Shown in pieces: positions 42,016 to 51,556 of a stretch of DNA of 64,000 nt. Under the pieces are notes generated by a model. That model saw only the letters and a list, made by a program, of their open reading frames with translations. It had not been told where the DNA came from and made no database searches. The position numbers and the translations under genes are program-made. Origin of the DNA: CAZCDS01 sp964497585 (lineage in GTDB: Bacteria; Desulfobacterota; Desulfomonilia; Desulfomonilales; Desulfomonilaceae). The stretch is taken from the NCBI GenBank assembly GCA_964497585.1, contig CAZCDS010000001.1:186001-250000 (forward strand), written 5' to 3'. Within the stretch, counting starts at the first letter, position 1, and every line of letters starts with the position of its first letter.

Positions 42016-44101
42016 ATTGGCGCGGAGGTTACAATCTTGGTCTTTACCGGGGAAGCGCGATCGGGAAGAGCCTCGCTTCTCGGTCGATTCGCATCAGGAG
42101 CGGGGGGTTAAGTACTTCCTCTCGGCCACGGTGAGCCTCGCCATAGGAGGGGCGTGCATTGAGAACGGTCTGCATCCCCTTGTTCTTCTTTTCTTGCCGG
42201 CGCTGGTGTGGGCGCTTTGCCGGCGGGATTATCGAAGGCCGGCTTTCTTTTCCGAACGGGTAACTGGAGCGTTGTTCGCCGGATACGTGCTGTGTGTGGC
42301 GATCGGCGTCGTCATCGCGACCGGTCACTTCCGGCTCCCGCTCTTTCTCGTGTACCTCGCGTTTGGAACGGTTTTCGTGCGCGCGCTCTTGCCGCTATCG
42401 GACCGGTGTGTTTCCCAACTGATTTTTCTGAGTGTGGGCCTCGTGCTCATCAACTGCATCCTGACCAGTCATATTCTCTACGCCCTTATGCTTCCATTTT
42501 ATCTCTTCGCTCTCATGGGAACGCTGGTGACCTTTCACCTCTCCCGCGCCGGCTCGGCTGCTCGGGGGCTCGCAGAGGCAGCGAGGGGTCCCCACCGGTC
42601 TCCTGCGAGCCGAGCGACCCTCGCCAGGTACTCGCTGATCATACTCGCGGTGATGGTTGTAACGTTTCCGTTCATGCCGCGGCTTTTCGCTCTGTTTCCC
42701 GGGCTCAAGGCCGCGATGTCGACAAAGGGCGGGTTCGGCGATCTGAACCGTCAGATCTCTTACCGCGACATGACAGGTTATGGGCAAACCAGGATCGCGT
42801 TCCTCGTACGCTTCCGGCACGAGCCTCCCGCGGGACCGTATTATTGGAGGGGTCGGGTCCTGGAACACACCGACGGTGAGTCATGGTACCCAAATAACAT
42901 GCTTGAGCCGGGAGGCATGCTCGTATGGCCTAACTCGCCGGACATCTTTACGTACGAGATTTTCCCTTACCGCCTCCAATCCAACCGGGTGTACGTTCTG
43001 GGAATTCCCGCCCTGGCCCTGGGCCACGGTAAACGACCGTTGCTGGTCACCGCGCAGGCCGAAGTAGTGATAGACACCCCATTCTTGTTTTCGGACTCCT
43101 ATACGGTCAGAGCGGCTAACCAACCGATTCCAGCACGTCACGGGGTCGATGACAAGTACCTGAGTTCAGACGGCATTACTCCCCAGATCAAAGAGTTGGC
43201 ACGAAGCTGGACCCGGGGTGCAACAAGCCGACGAGCCAAGGCCGAAGCGATCCTGTCCAACCTCCGCAAAGGTTTTCAATACAGACTCCAGGTTCCGCCT
43301 CCTCCGGCAGAGGCTCATCCCATCGAGTATTTCCTCACAAAAAGTAGAATTGGGAACTGTACCCACTTTGCAGGCGCTGCGGCCCTGTTGATGCGGTCCG
43401 TCGGCGTTCCGTGCCGAATAGTGGAAGGCTTCCTGGGAATGGAGAAGACCGATGTCACCAACGAGTACCGTGTTCGGTTCTCAAGCGCACACGCCTGGGT
43501 GGAAGCGCTGCTGGGAGACGACCGATGGACGACGCTTGACCCGACGCCGGCGCGAGCGCAGTCCGCGCCCCTGCAACTGTGGCTGCGCATGGTCGATCTC
43601 TACGACAAGCTCGAGCACGAATGGATTCGACTGATCGTCAATTTCGATCGGTACGATCAAGTCGCGATCTTGAAGGCTCTGAGAGAGTTGGTCTTTGCAG
43701 GCCCTTCGCTACGCTTTTCCCTAATCTCGAACGTGCGCGTGGTCCTTCCTGCGGCCGGAGTGATCTTTCTTGTCGCGTTCATCGGCACGGGCCTTGTTCG
43801 GAGGAGCCGGAGGAGAGGGCCGGATGCCCGGGCGATCTATCTTACGACCATGCAAAAGATGGTCGACCAGGGCGTGCTGCATCGGGTCCACCTCTGGCAC
43901 GAAGAGAACACCCTCGAGATAGAACAGAGGGCTCCCCAGGCAAAGGAATTGCTCAAACGGTTTACTGACGACTACCTGCAGACGCGATTCGGAACCCCTG
44001 ATCGCGTTTCGCCGGCTGAGCTGGAGCAGACCAGCAGAGAGCTGGTCGAAGAGGTTAATCTCGCCGAATGGAGCCACGGCCTTGAAAAGTCGTCTGGATG
44101 A
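41999..44101 (+). CDS. TgpA-type membrane transglutaminase
   Basis: The 700 residues begin with several TM helices (about 38-215, DUF3488 region), continue with a periplasmic transglutaminase core and end with a TM helix (about 580-600) plus a DUF4129-like tail. The catalytic triad is Cys454 (GNCTHFAGAAALLMRS), His498 (SSAHAWVE) and Asp514 (LDPTPA). ATG 41999 has GGGAGAGG upstream. With MoxR and DUF58 it forms the operon type known for P. aeruginosa TgpA, where it is needed for viability. Confidence 0.93.
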   Translation: MDGPAELARRLQSWSLPGKRDREEPRFSVDSHQERGVKYFLSATVSLAIGGACIENGLHPLVLLFLPALVWALCRRDYRRPAFFSERVTGALFAGYVLCVAIGVVIATGHFRLPLFLVYLAFGTVFVRALLPLSDRCVSQLIFLSVGLVLINCILTSHILYALMLPFYLFALMGTLVTFHLSRAGSAARGLAEAARGPHRSPASRATLARYSLIILAVMVVTFPFMPRLFALFPGLKAAMSTKGGFGDLNRQISYRDMTGYGQTRIAFLVRFRHEPPAGPYYWRGRVLEHTDGESWYPNNMLEPGGMLVWPNSPDIFTYEIFPYRLQSNRVYVLGIPALALGHGKRPLLVTAQAEVVIDTPFLFSDSYTVRAANQPIPARHGVDDKYLSSDGITPQIKELARSWTRGATSRRAKAEAILSNLRKGFQYRLQVPPPPAEAHPIEYFLTKSRIGNCTHFAGAAALLMRSVGVPCRIVEGFLGMEKTDVTNEYRVRFSSAHAWVEALLGDDRWTTLDPTPARAQSAPLQLWLRMVDLYDKLEHEWIRLIVNFDRYDQVAILKALRELVFAGPSLRFSLISNVRVVLPAAGVIFLVAFIGTGLVRRSRRRGPDARAIYLTTMQKMVDQGVLHRVHLWHEENTLEIEQRAPQAKELLKRFTDDYLQTRFGTPDRVSPAELEQTSRELVEEVNLAEWSHGLEKSSG

Positions 44102-44355
44102 CGGTCGACCTTCGCTGTCCCCTGTGCCTCGGGGGAATCAGCCGGGAGAATTTCGCCGGCGGTGATGGAAGCCTAACGCGTAATGCCAGGCCGCGAACAA
44201 ACGGTCGTGGTTGAAGGGCACGATCCCAGGGGGAACGAACAGCCCTTGCCTTGCGGGGCCTACCCAGATGACGTTTCAGAACTCGCGTGGAGTTCGAGAC
44301 TAGAATCTTTCACTCGTCCCACCAAGGCATGCCCGAGTTCGTCAATCTCTTCTGA

Positions 44356-44862
44356 TCACTCTTCAGGTTGCTGCGGACATTTGGGTTCAACGGTAAATTT
44401 TCGGGCAGGGTCTACGACAAGCGCATTCCGCATGAAACTTCGCCCAACAATCATCTTGTTTCTCAGACGGCTTCGATTGACCAGGTTCACTTGCACGGAG
44501 CGGGAAATATTTCCCAGGCAGAGCGTGAGCATCACCACCGGTCGTCTGCGCTGCTTTCCCTCGGGACTCTTTATTCTCGTCAATCGAACCAATTTGCGTT
44601 CAAGTTGGACACTCTGGCCCTGGTCATTTACCATTTTGAAGCGCACCCAGCTCTCGCCTCCGCGCTTGAATCGGTGTATCGAGCGAGCATGCAATGAAGA
44701 GTGGTCAGCTCCCGTATCCAGTTTTGCGCTGAAGATGAGTCCGCCAGGATCGACGCGAACGTGTTCTATCACGCCAACCACGGTCATTCCCTCGGAGGCA
44801 ATGCTCTGCGCAACCGCAAAGAACGGGATCACAAACAGCAGGCCCAAGAACAAGGGTTTCAC
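44356..44862 (-). CDS. Exported retropepsin-like protein (RimB/Zn_protease family), paralogue 1
   Basis: The 168 residues have an N-terminal signal peptide (1-23). The aspartic-protease motif LDTGADHSS (48-56) marks the DUF785/RimB retropepsin-like family, earlier annotated as an ATP-dependent zinc protease. The VGRSFM segment follows the family pattern. GTG 44862 has GGAGG just before it, while the ATG at 44874 has none. Family members are predicted partners of ATP-grasp peptide ligases, which fits the genes at 46-49 kb. Confidence 0.87.
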   Translation of the reverse strand: MKPLFLGLLFVIPFFAVAQSIASEGMTVVGVIEHVRVDPGGLIFSAKLDTGADHSSLHARSIHRFKRGGESWVRFKMVNDQGQSVQLERKLVRLTRIKSPEGKQRRRPVVMLTLCLGNISRSVQVNLVNRSRLRNKMIVGRSFMRNALVVDPARKFTVEPKCPQQPEE

Positions 44863-44996
44863 GACACCTCCCATTACGAAAGATCGCTAACAAGCGGCCG
44901 GTACGTCGGGCCCTCGGCCGCGTCCCTTGGAAAAGATACCGTCAAAATGGATCCGCCATTCCTTTCACGCGACGTCGGGAATCAATTTACGGGCAC

Positions 44997-45479
44997 CTAT
45001 CGCCTGGGCTCCGCAATGTACTCAGCCGAAGGATTGACCAGGGTACGGTCCAGCAGAAAACTTCGACCAATAAGCAACGGATATTTGCGCCGGGAACGGT
45101 CAGCCAGGTTCACCAGCGTGTTCCTGCAATCCTTTCCGATACAGATCTCAAGTATTACCAAAGGACGGTCCTCGGCATTCCCGTGATGGCGGCGCATGAC
45201 TTCTATGCCGACCTGCTCCCTTTCCAGCCTGACCGTGCCTCCTTTTCCGTTTTCCACGTCGAATTGAAGGAACCGTTTTCCATCTCGGTGGACAGCGGTG
45301 ATGTTGCGAGCACTTATGGAGGAGTTGTCGGCACCGGTATCTACTTTGGCCTTCAGTGTCAGGTTGTCAGGAAGAATCGAGGCGTGTTCCACCCAACCCA
45401 CGGTCTGTTTGTCCGAAGCGGACAGATTGACCCCTGCCAGCATAAAGCCGACCAGCACGAGAAAGACTGATCTCTTCAA
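44997..45479 (-). CDS. Exported retropepsin-like protein, paralogue 2
   Basis: The 160 residues are clearly homologous to the downstream gene: VDTGADNSS (46-54), RPLVILEICIGKDCRNTLVNLADRS and IGRSFLL align with it throughout. A signal peptide covers 1-22. The start is TTG 45479, preceded by GGAGGTGAT. The pair lies in tandem, 134 bases apart. Both are exported, unlike cytosolic RimB. Confidence 0.87.
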   Translation of the reverse strand: MKRSVFLVLVGFMLAGVNLSASDKQTVGWVEHASILPDNLTLKAKVDTGADNSSISARNITAVHRDGKRFLQFDVENGKGGTVRLEREQVGIEVMRRHHGNAEDRPLVILEICIGKDCRNTLVNLADRSRRKYPLLIGRSFLLDRTLVNPSAEYIAEPRR

Positions 45480-46281
45480 ATCACCTCCGCCTCCTCAGCG
45501 AGCAGCGCACGATTGTCCATCCATTATGCTCAACGCGCCCGGTTGTCAAGCGCCAACCTTGTTCCTGGACGGCGTCTCCGCGGGCTCTTCGGCGACCCGT
45601 CATAGCACCGTACGAACAGAGGGTTGATATGGGTGGCGTTCTCATAGTTGGCGGCGACTTCCCAGCCAAAGGTCCCTTTTCAGCCGATTGGGCTGGGCAA
45701 CCAAATAGCTAATAAAATTAACTAGTTCTCCGGCTTGACATTCCTCTTTGCAATGAGTAAAGATTCATGGTCCGGAGCAGTGGCATATGAAAAGGTAACT
45801 CTTTGTTATTATCTATGATTAATATGACACCGCTTGCGCGGATGGGGTGGCTCCCAATGCAATCGAATCGAAGGAGAGAGGGGAGTTCCGGATCTTTCAA
45901 GGCAACCTGGATCTTCGAACGATGATCGTGGTCGGAACGGATGGCTCGTCGGGCTGAGAATAGCTGTGACCCAGGCCAGTGAAATTCCGGGAAGAATCGG
46001 TTTTCTTTGTTCCGTGACCCGAAGGGTGGAAACGTAGGATCGGAGCAGTAAGGTCTGCGAAGCGGCGGGAGAGAGTTAAGCCAAAGAGGCAACGCGAAAC
46101 ACTTCTGATGTTGACGGAGATTTTCTTCGGCGCTGGTACGGGGAATGCCAAACGCTCCTGGTGGGACGGACACGATCCGGGACTGTCTTGGTCATCGATT
46201 CGCGGAGTCCGGACAACACATCGCTGTGGCTTCATTCGTGATCGCCACCAGAGCTGCCGATAGGCAATAGGAAGCCCAGGA
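45480..46281. other. Long divergent intergenic region
   Basis: Eight hundred bases separate divergent members of the ligase/retropepsin set. The middle (45700-45830) is AT-rich. TTGACA at 45734-45739 with TAAAGA 17 bases later could be a plus-strand promoter far upstream of 46282. A minus-strand frame (45718-46173) has no protein-like character. No gene is called. Confidence 0.45.
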
Positions 46282-47817
46282 TTGAAAAAAGCGCAATTGT
46301 ACCTTATTGCAGCGGTTCTGGCCCTTGTAGGTGTCGGATTCTTCGCCTACAAAGCCTATGTCATGGGTTTTCCCGTCAGGCATGAGAGCGAATCTGTCGC
46401 GTGGAAGATTGAGGCCCGCCTGAGGTTCGTTGCAGCCGGTGGGCCGGCGAAGGCATCGTTGCTCATTCCCGACCGGACCAGAGGTTATGCAATCATCGAC
46501 GAAGGCTTCATTTCAAGCGGTTATGGAATCGTAACCACGACTGACAAGGACAATCGGAAAGCCACGTGGTCCATCAGGAAGGCAAAGGGAAAGCAGAATT
46601 TGTACTATCAAGCCACCGTCGAGCTCACAAGACGGAACGGTCCTTGGCCTAAATCGAAAAAGCCCAAGATAAAGAGGCCAGTGTTTGAAGGTACTGCTCT
46701 GCAGGCAGCTAATTCTCTGATGGCAGAGGTGAAGAAACGGTCAGCCGACACGTCCAGCATGGTTACCGAACTGGTGAAGAGCCTGAATCGAAAGCCCCTG
46801 GGCGAGAGCGCCAAGTTGCTTCTAGGGGCTAAGCCAACGCGGAAGAAAAGGGCGGTGGTCGCGGTTCGACTACTCAAATACGTGGGAATCCCTGCGCGGG
46901 TGGTGAACGGTATTCGTCTGCGCGGAGCGCCCCATGACTTTTCCAGGAGAACTGGCCTCATACACTGGATCGAGGTCTACCATGGGAAAGGGTGGCATTC
47001 TTTTGACGCAACCACCGGGAAGTCGCCGGTTCCCGAAGATTGGTTTCGGTGGTGCGTCGGAGCCGGTCCTCCCGCGAGCGTTGAGGGCGCGGACAACTTG
47101 CGGGTCGTCTTTTCCGTGCGTCCGATGGTGGAAAGGGCATTGACCGCCGCGGTGAACCGCGCGGGCGGCGCCTACCCGACGCTTCTGAAGTTCTCTTTGT
47201 TCAGTCTGCCCGTGAGCACTCAAGCGGTGTACAGGGTGTTGCTCCTCGTGCCTGTGGGAGCATTCCTTCTCGTGTTGCTCAGAAATGTGGTCGGAATAAA
47301 GACTTTCGGCACGTTTATGCCCGTTTTGATCGCTTTGGCATTTCGCGAAACCGGTCTTTTGCGGGGTGTCTTCATTTTCGTGGTCTTGGTGGCCCTCGGT
47401 CTTATTGTGAGGTTCTGGCTGGAACGTTTGAAATTGCTGTTGGTGCCTCGCCTTGCCGCGGTATTGATCGTGGTGGTGGGATTGATGGCAATACTTAGCG
47501 TGTTTACCAAGGCGCTGGGAGGGCACACGGGCCTCTCCGTGGCTTTGTTTCCTATGGTGATTCTGACTATGACCATCGAGAGGATGTCCATCGTTGTAGA
47601 AGAGCGAGGATATGGGGAAGCCCTCACTTCCGGAATCGGGAGCATCATCTGTGCGTCGCTGGCATACGTCGTCATGAGCTACAAGGCGGTGGAACACCTC
47701 ATTTTTGTTTTCCCGGAATTGTTGCTCGTACTGCTGGCAGCTACCCTCCTGCTCGGTCGTTACACGGGGTTCCGTCTAATGGACCTTTACCGGTTTAAGG
47801 CTTTGGCCGCAGGCTAG
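46282..47817 (+). CDS. Inactive-transglutaminase / 7TM membrane protein
   Basis: The protein has 511 residues. One N-terminal TM helix (about 4-24) is followed by a periplasmic transglutaminase-like domain (about 35-290) whose HW-and-D region (LIHWIEVYHGKGWHSFDATTG) is kept while the catalytic Cys position is VAVRLLKYVG, so it is inactive. About seven TM helices follow (315-505). This matches the inactive transglutaminase fused to 7TM family (UUP1-like) encoded beside ATP-grasp ligases. The start is TTG 46282 after GGA. The next gene begins four bases after the stop. Confidence 0.88.
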   Translation: MKKAQLYLIAAVLALVGVGFFAYKAYVMGFPVRHESESVAWKIEARLRFVAAGGPAKASLLIPDRTRGYAIIDEGFISSGYGIVTTTDKDNRKATWSIRKAKGKQNLYYQATVELTRRNGPWPKSKKPKIKRPVFEGTALQAANSLMAEVKKRSADTSSMVTELVKSLNRKPLGESAKLLLGAKPTRKKRAVVAVRLLKYVGIPARVVNGIRLRGAPHDFSRRTGLIHWIEVYHGKGWHSFDATTGKSPVPEDWFRWCVGAGPPASVEGADNLRVVFSVRPMVERALTAAVNRAGGAYPTLLKFSLFSLPVSTQAVYRVLLLVPVGAFLLVLLRNVVGIKTFGTFMPVLIALAFRETGLLRGVFIFVVLVALGLIVRFWLERLKLLLVPRLAAVLIVVVGLMAILSVFTKALGGHTGLSVALFPMVILTMTIERMSIVVEERGYGEALTSGIGSIICASLAYVVMSYKAVEHLIFVFPELLLVLLAATLLLGRYTGFRLMDLYRFKALAAG

Positions 47818-47821
47818 TTCA

Positions 47822-48757
47822 ATGGTGCGCATAATTAGAGAGCTCAAACGAAAGGGAATACTCGCCATCAACAGGCGCAACGCGGATTATACCCTCGTGC
47901 ACAATCCGCGGCGCCTGTATCCGCTCGTGGACGACAAGTTGCTAACAAAGCAGCTTGCCCAGAAAAATGGCCTGGGAGTCCCTCCTCTGTATGGAGTCAT
48001 CGAACTGGAGGGGCAGGTGCGCCTCCTTCCCAAAATGATCGCAGACCACTCTGATTTTGTCATAAAACCGGCCCACGGCTCCGGGGGCGAGGGCATTCTC
48101 ATAATCGCCGGTCAAACGAACGGAAAGTTTCGCAAGGCAGCAGGCACTATCTTGACCAGAGACGAACTGGACCACCACATCTTCAACACGCTCAGTGGTC
48201 TGTATAGCCTTGGCGGCCAGCCGGACAAGGCAATAATCGAGTATCGCGTTCAGTTCGACCCCATTTTTGAACCCATCAGCTACCTGGGTGTGCCCGATAT
48301 CCGCATCATCGTGTTTTTTGGGGTTCCCGTCATGTCCATGGTCCGTCTTCCCACACGCATGTCCGACGGCAAGGCAAATCTCCACCAGGGAGCCATCGGC
48401 GCGGGAATTGACATGCGGACCGGAAAGACGATGTCGGCTGTCTGGGGCAACGACATCACCGAAGAACATCCCGATACGGGCAATCCTGTCACTGGAGTGG
48501 CTATCCCGAACTGGGAACGTCTCCTGGAAATCGCGGCCGGATGTTATGAGATGACAGGCCTTGGGTACCAGGGGGTCGACATCGTTCTCGACAAGGATAT
48601 GGGTCCATTGATCCTCGAACTCAACGCCAGGCCGGGCCTGAATATTCAAATAGCGAACAGAGCCGGCCTATTGCTCCGGCTTGAAGCGGTGGAACGTCAT
48701 CGGGATTCTCTGCGGGGTATACCCGAACGGGTCGCGTTCGCCAGGGAGAATTTCTGA
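47822..48757 (+). CDS. ATP-grasp alpha-L-glutamate ligase-like protein
   Basis: This 311-residue enzyme of the ATP-grasp fold (RimK-related, ATPgrasp_ST type) presumably joins an amino acid or peptide to an acceptor with ATP. Visible parts are the N-terminal domain (DKLLTKQLAQKNGLGVPPLYG), the ATP-binding lysine and loop FVIKPAHGSGGEGILII (about 80-96), and the metal site LILELNARPGLNIQIANRAG (about 264-283). It is encoded four bases after the 7TM protein. Predicted substrates in this family are unproven. Confidence 0.9.
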   Translation: MVRIIRELKRKGILAINRRNADYTLVHNPRRLYPLVDDKLLTKQLAQKNGLGVPPLYGVIELEGQVRLLPKMIADHSDFVIKPAHGSGGEGILIIAGQTNGKFRKAAGTILTRDELDHHIFNTLSGLYSLGGQPDKAIIEYRVQFDPIFEPISYLGVPDIRIIVFFGVPVMSMVRLPTRMSDGKANLHQGAIGAGIDMRTGKTMSAVWGNDITEEHPDTGNPVTGVAIPNWERLLEIAAGCYEMTGLGYQGVDIVLDKDMGPLILELNARPGLNIQIANRAGLLLRLEAVERHRDSLRGIPERVAFARENF

Positions 48758-49057
48758 TTGAACCCCACTCTTACAAGTGAAGGAGAAGGGAACCGCCAAG
48801 CTCCGGCCTCAACCTGCCGGGAAGCCGGTCCCTGTCGGGTCGAAACGCGCTCGGCCTTACTATGAAAATGCGGCCCCGTGTGCTATGCACGCACGCGTGC
48901 ACCCCTCCGCCCTATTTCAAGGGCTCTCATCTGTCGGGGCTTCCCTCATTATGAGCCCCGGTGAACCTCGCGTTGGCAGGTCCGCGACGTGCCCCCGACC
49001 GATGGTGGCAAATCGACGGCCTAAAACTCAACACAGCTTATCTCATACTCTCCGTTC
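48758..49057. other. Intergenic region between convergent genes
   Basis: Three hundred bases carry no recognisable gene or strong terminator. Confidence 0.4.
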
Positions 49058-50458
49058 TCAGTCCGGAGCTACCCTTCTGGGAGGCTGATCCGCGTACCCG
49101 TATTCCTGCTTCTCCCGTTCCCAGATAGGGTCAAAGAGGCCCCTGACACGCCTCCCGTAGTCGTCCAGATCGTCCTTGATCTTGGTTATTACATGCTCGG
49201 CCCCGTCGTGGGTCGGATAAGCGCCGCACGATCTCACCACGGTTCGGAAGACGTCGGGGTTGTCGATGATCATGCAGGGGGTCAGCATGTTATCCGAGTA
49301 GGGTTGTTTGGAGCGAATAGTCTTGAAGAACTCGCTGTTGAGAGCCTCCGTGATGCTTTTGTCGAAGATCTTGTCAACCGCGACGTGGCAGAAGACACAG
49401 GGCTCCACATCCCCGTTGGCGTTGATGTGGATGTAGTTCCTGCCACCCGCGATACATCCCCCGACGAAGGGTGCGTCGTTCCAAAAGTCCGCGAGGAAAA
49501 TGGGGAACTTTGCCCTCAGGGCAATGTCGCGCTGTCTGAGGTACTCCCGCTGCTCGGGGGTCGGCATGAGGCTGACGTCGGGGTCCTTTCCCACGGGCAT
49601 GAACAGGAAGTACCAGACCACCATCACGCCCTGGCGCCACAGGTGGTCGAAGAACGCGTCACTCGTCAACTCTTCGACGTTTCTGCTGGTCACGGTCAGC
49701 GACGTTCCGAAGGGCACCCCGCGTTCCTTTAGGCGGTCCATGGCGCCCATAACCCGCTGGAAGACTCCCTTACCCCGTCGTGCGTCGGTGGCCTCTTCGA
49801 ATCCTTCCAGACTCATGACCGCACCGGCGTTTCCCAGTCGGTAAAGCTCGTCTGCTACCACATCGTCAATGAGAGTCCCGTTTGTGTAAAACATGAAATA
49901 CATGTCGTTGTATTTCTCGAGCAGCGGGAAGAGGTCATGCCTGCGTGTCAGCGGTTCACCACCGCTGAAGGTAATGAAGAAAGTTCCTATGTCACGGGCT
50001 TCCGACAGGAGGCGATCAATGAGTTCGTACGACAGTCCTTTCTCTTGCTTGTAACGTCCCGCGTAACAGCCGGTGCACTTGAGGTTACACTGCATGGTGG
50101 GGCTTATCAGCAGCGTGAATGGAGGCGAGAATCCGTGTTTGTGCTCGAAAGCATCACGAACCGCGGAACTGCGCAGCAAACCGTTGATGAACAAGGCCCG
50201 TGCCACTTGCTTGAGACAGTGCGGTGAGAGGTCGGTCATGACTCGCCTGAACATCTTGGCCGCCTGTGAGTCGTCACCCTCTTCCAGACTCTCCTTGACT
50301 GCCTCGATCGCACCCCTTGCCGCATCTCCTTCAACGAGGCGGGAGGCGAGAAAAGCCAGCTTCATGTACGTGTCAGGCGACACGTACTCAAGGAGTTCAA
50401 CCATAGCGTGGGCGACCTGCTCTTTCGTCATGGCCTTGATCCGTTCAACGAATTCCAT
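49058..50458 (-). CDS. Radical SAM protein with SPASM-like C-terminus
   Basis: This iron-sulfur enzyme has 466 residues. The radical SAM motif is Cys124-x3-Cys128-x2-Cys131 (CNLKCTGC), with FSGGEPL at about 164-170. A Cys-containing C-terminal region (GGCIAGGRNYIHINANGDVEPCVFCH and a later CMIID and CGAYP) looks like a SPASM-type extra cluster. Residues 1-110 form a helical N-terminal extension of unknown role. The family is broad (peptide modification, haem-related chemistry); no substrate peptide gene was seen beside it. Confidence 0.9.
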   Translation of the reverse strand: MEFVERIKAMTKEQVAHAMVELLEYVSPDTYMKLAFLASRLVEGDAARGAIEAVKESLEEGDDSQAAKMFRRVMTDLSPHCLKQVARALFINGLLRSSAVRDAFEHKHGFSPPFTLLISPTMQCNLKCTGCYAGRYKQEKGLSYELIDRLLSEARDIGTFFITFSGGEPLTRRHDLFPLLEKYNDMYFMFYTNGTLIDDVVADELYRLGNAGAVMSLEGFEEATDARRGKGVFQRVMGAMDRLKERGVPFGTSLTVTSRNVEELTSDAFFDHLWRQGVMVVWYFLFMPVGKDPDVSLMPTPEQREYLRQRDIALRAKFPIFLADFWNDAPFVGGCIAGGRNYIHINANGDVEPCVFCHVAVDKIFDKSITEALNSEFFKTIRSKQPYSDNMLTPCMIIDNPDVFRTVVRSCGAYPTHDGAEHVITKIKDDLDDYGRRVRGLFDPIWEREKQEYGYADQPPRRVAPD

Positions 50459-50570
50459 AAGCCCCCTCCTTCCTGTGAGACTCAGTAGAGTCGTTATGTG
50501 ATGACAGTTTGAGAACGCGTTTCACAAGTAGTTAGGCCGAAACTATTTCCTAGCACTCTGCTCAAAATTG

Positions 50571-50819
50571 TCAAGACCCGCCTTTCTGTTTCATTCTACT
50601 CCTCAGCATCCATTTGATCAACGGCCCATTGCGTTCGAGAGCCACTTCGATTAAATGAAAGGACCGTGAACGAGCCTGGGCCAGGGTTTCGTCGAGTCGG
50701 CATACATGCGACAACCGAAACGTCGAGCCGTCCCTCAGCTTGAGCAATGCATCGCTCAAGACAGCTTTGTCGAGGGGATCGGCGGTTGCCAAAAGGATGT
50801 TGTATGTTCCGGGATCCAT
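50571..50819 (-). CDS. Short receiver-like fragment protein
   Basis: The 82 residues begin like a response-regulator receiver (YNILLATADPLDKAVLSDALLKL) and reach only the third strand, where the phospho-acceptor Asp region is replaced by HLIEVAL. ATG 50819 has a modest site (GGTAGGAA). It may be a truncated or degenerate receiver, or an unrelated small protein. The 275 bases upstream hold no gene. Confidence 0.45.
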   Translation of the reverse strand: MDPGTYNILLATADPLDKAVLSDALLKLRDGSTFRLSHVCRLDETLAQARSRSFHLIEVALERNGPLIKWMLRSRMKQKGGS

Positions 50820-51094
50820 TGTTCCTACCTCGCTCCCTTAAGGGTCCGCGAGTAAATTGGCTGTTGTTGACCGCGCTGCTTGCGGACAACGCGTTTTTCT
50901 CACTGTCTTGCTTCCTCGCCGGAGATATTTTCGTGGTTGCGTCCTCGGCTCTCTCTATGTGAATCGTACACGGCTTGACGATGTTCGCGTAAAAACAGGT
51001 GCATGTTCACTCTCGTTCTCGTCTTCCCTTGAAAGCTGACGTCCAGATGTGCTGACAGAAAGCCTTCCCCGAGAGAGTTCCACGGGACTGAAAC

Positions 51095-51556
51095 TCAATC
51101 CACAGCAGGGTCGGGGTATCCGCGCCTTGGTCCCCCCTTGGGGAAAACGCACCCGATGTTTCGTGAGGGCGGTCCGATCGACTCACGTAGCGGAAGGAGC
51201 TCGCACCGGGATTCCCGCCCGCTAGACATTGTGGCGTCCGATTGCAAAGACTCATGCGCGGCCGTGTCACCATCGCTCACGGCCTTTGCCGCCTCCAACA
51301 CTCCTCCTCCTACGAGGACTCTCACTCTGTTTGACCTCCCAAGGCTTTGCTCGAATTCTCCGCAATAGTGATGATCAGGCCCGAACATTTCAGCCAGGCA
51401 CGCCGACGCCTTCCGGCGCCAATCCATAATTGCAGCCTCTTCGAAATCCTTGTCCATAACATTCCACGCAGCGCGGATGAGTTCTTGCAGTCTCGCATCT
51501 ACTGACACAGTGCTGCTCCTTTCCGCCCCCGCGCCTGACCCATTCTGTTCTTTCAA
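51095..51556 (-). CDS. Hypothetical protein
   Basis: The first 90 of 153 residues look coding: a helical segment LQELIRAAWNVMDKDFEEA, then MDWRRKASACLAEMFGPDHHY and RVLVGGGVLEAAKAV. The rest is less protein-like and may follow a frameshift. The start is uncertain (TTG 51556 or a later GTG). No function is suggested. Confidence 0.45.
   Translation of the reverse strand: MKEQNGSGAGAERSSTVSVDARLQELIRAAWNVMDKDFEEAAIMDWRRKASACLAEMFGPDHHYCGEFEQSLGRSNRVRVLVGGGVLEAAKAVSDGDTAAHESLQSDATMSSGRESRCELLPLRESIGPPSRNIGCVFPKGGPRRGYPDPAVD

Noticed and set aside
45718..46173. Minus-strand frame of 151 codons in the long divergent gap
   Set aside because: No protein-like pattern and no start signal; it overlaps the probable promoter region of the 7TM gene.
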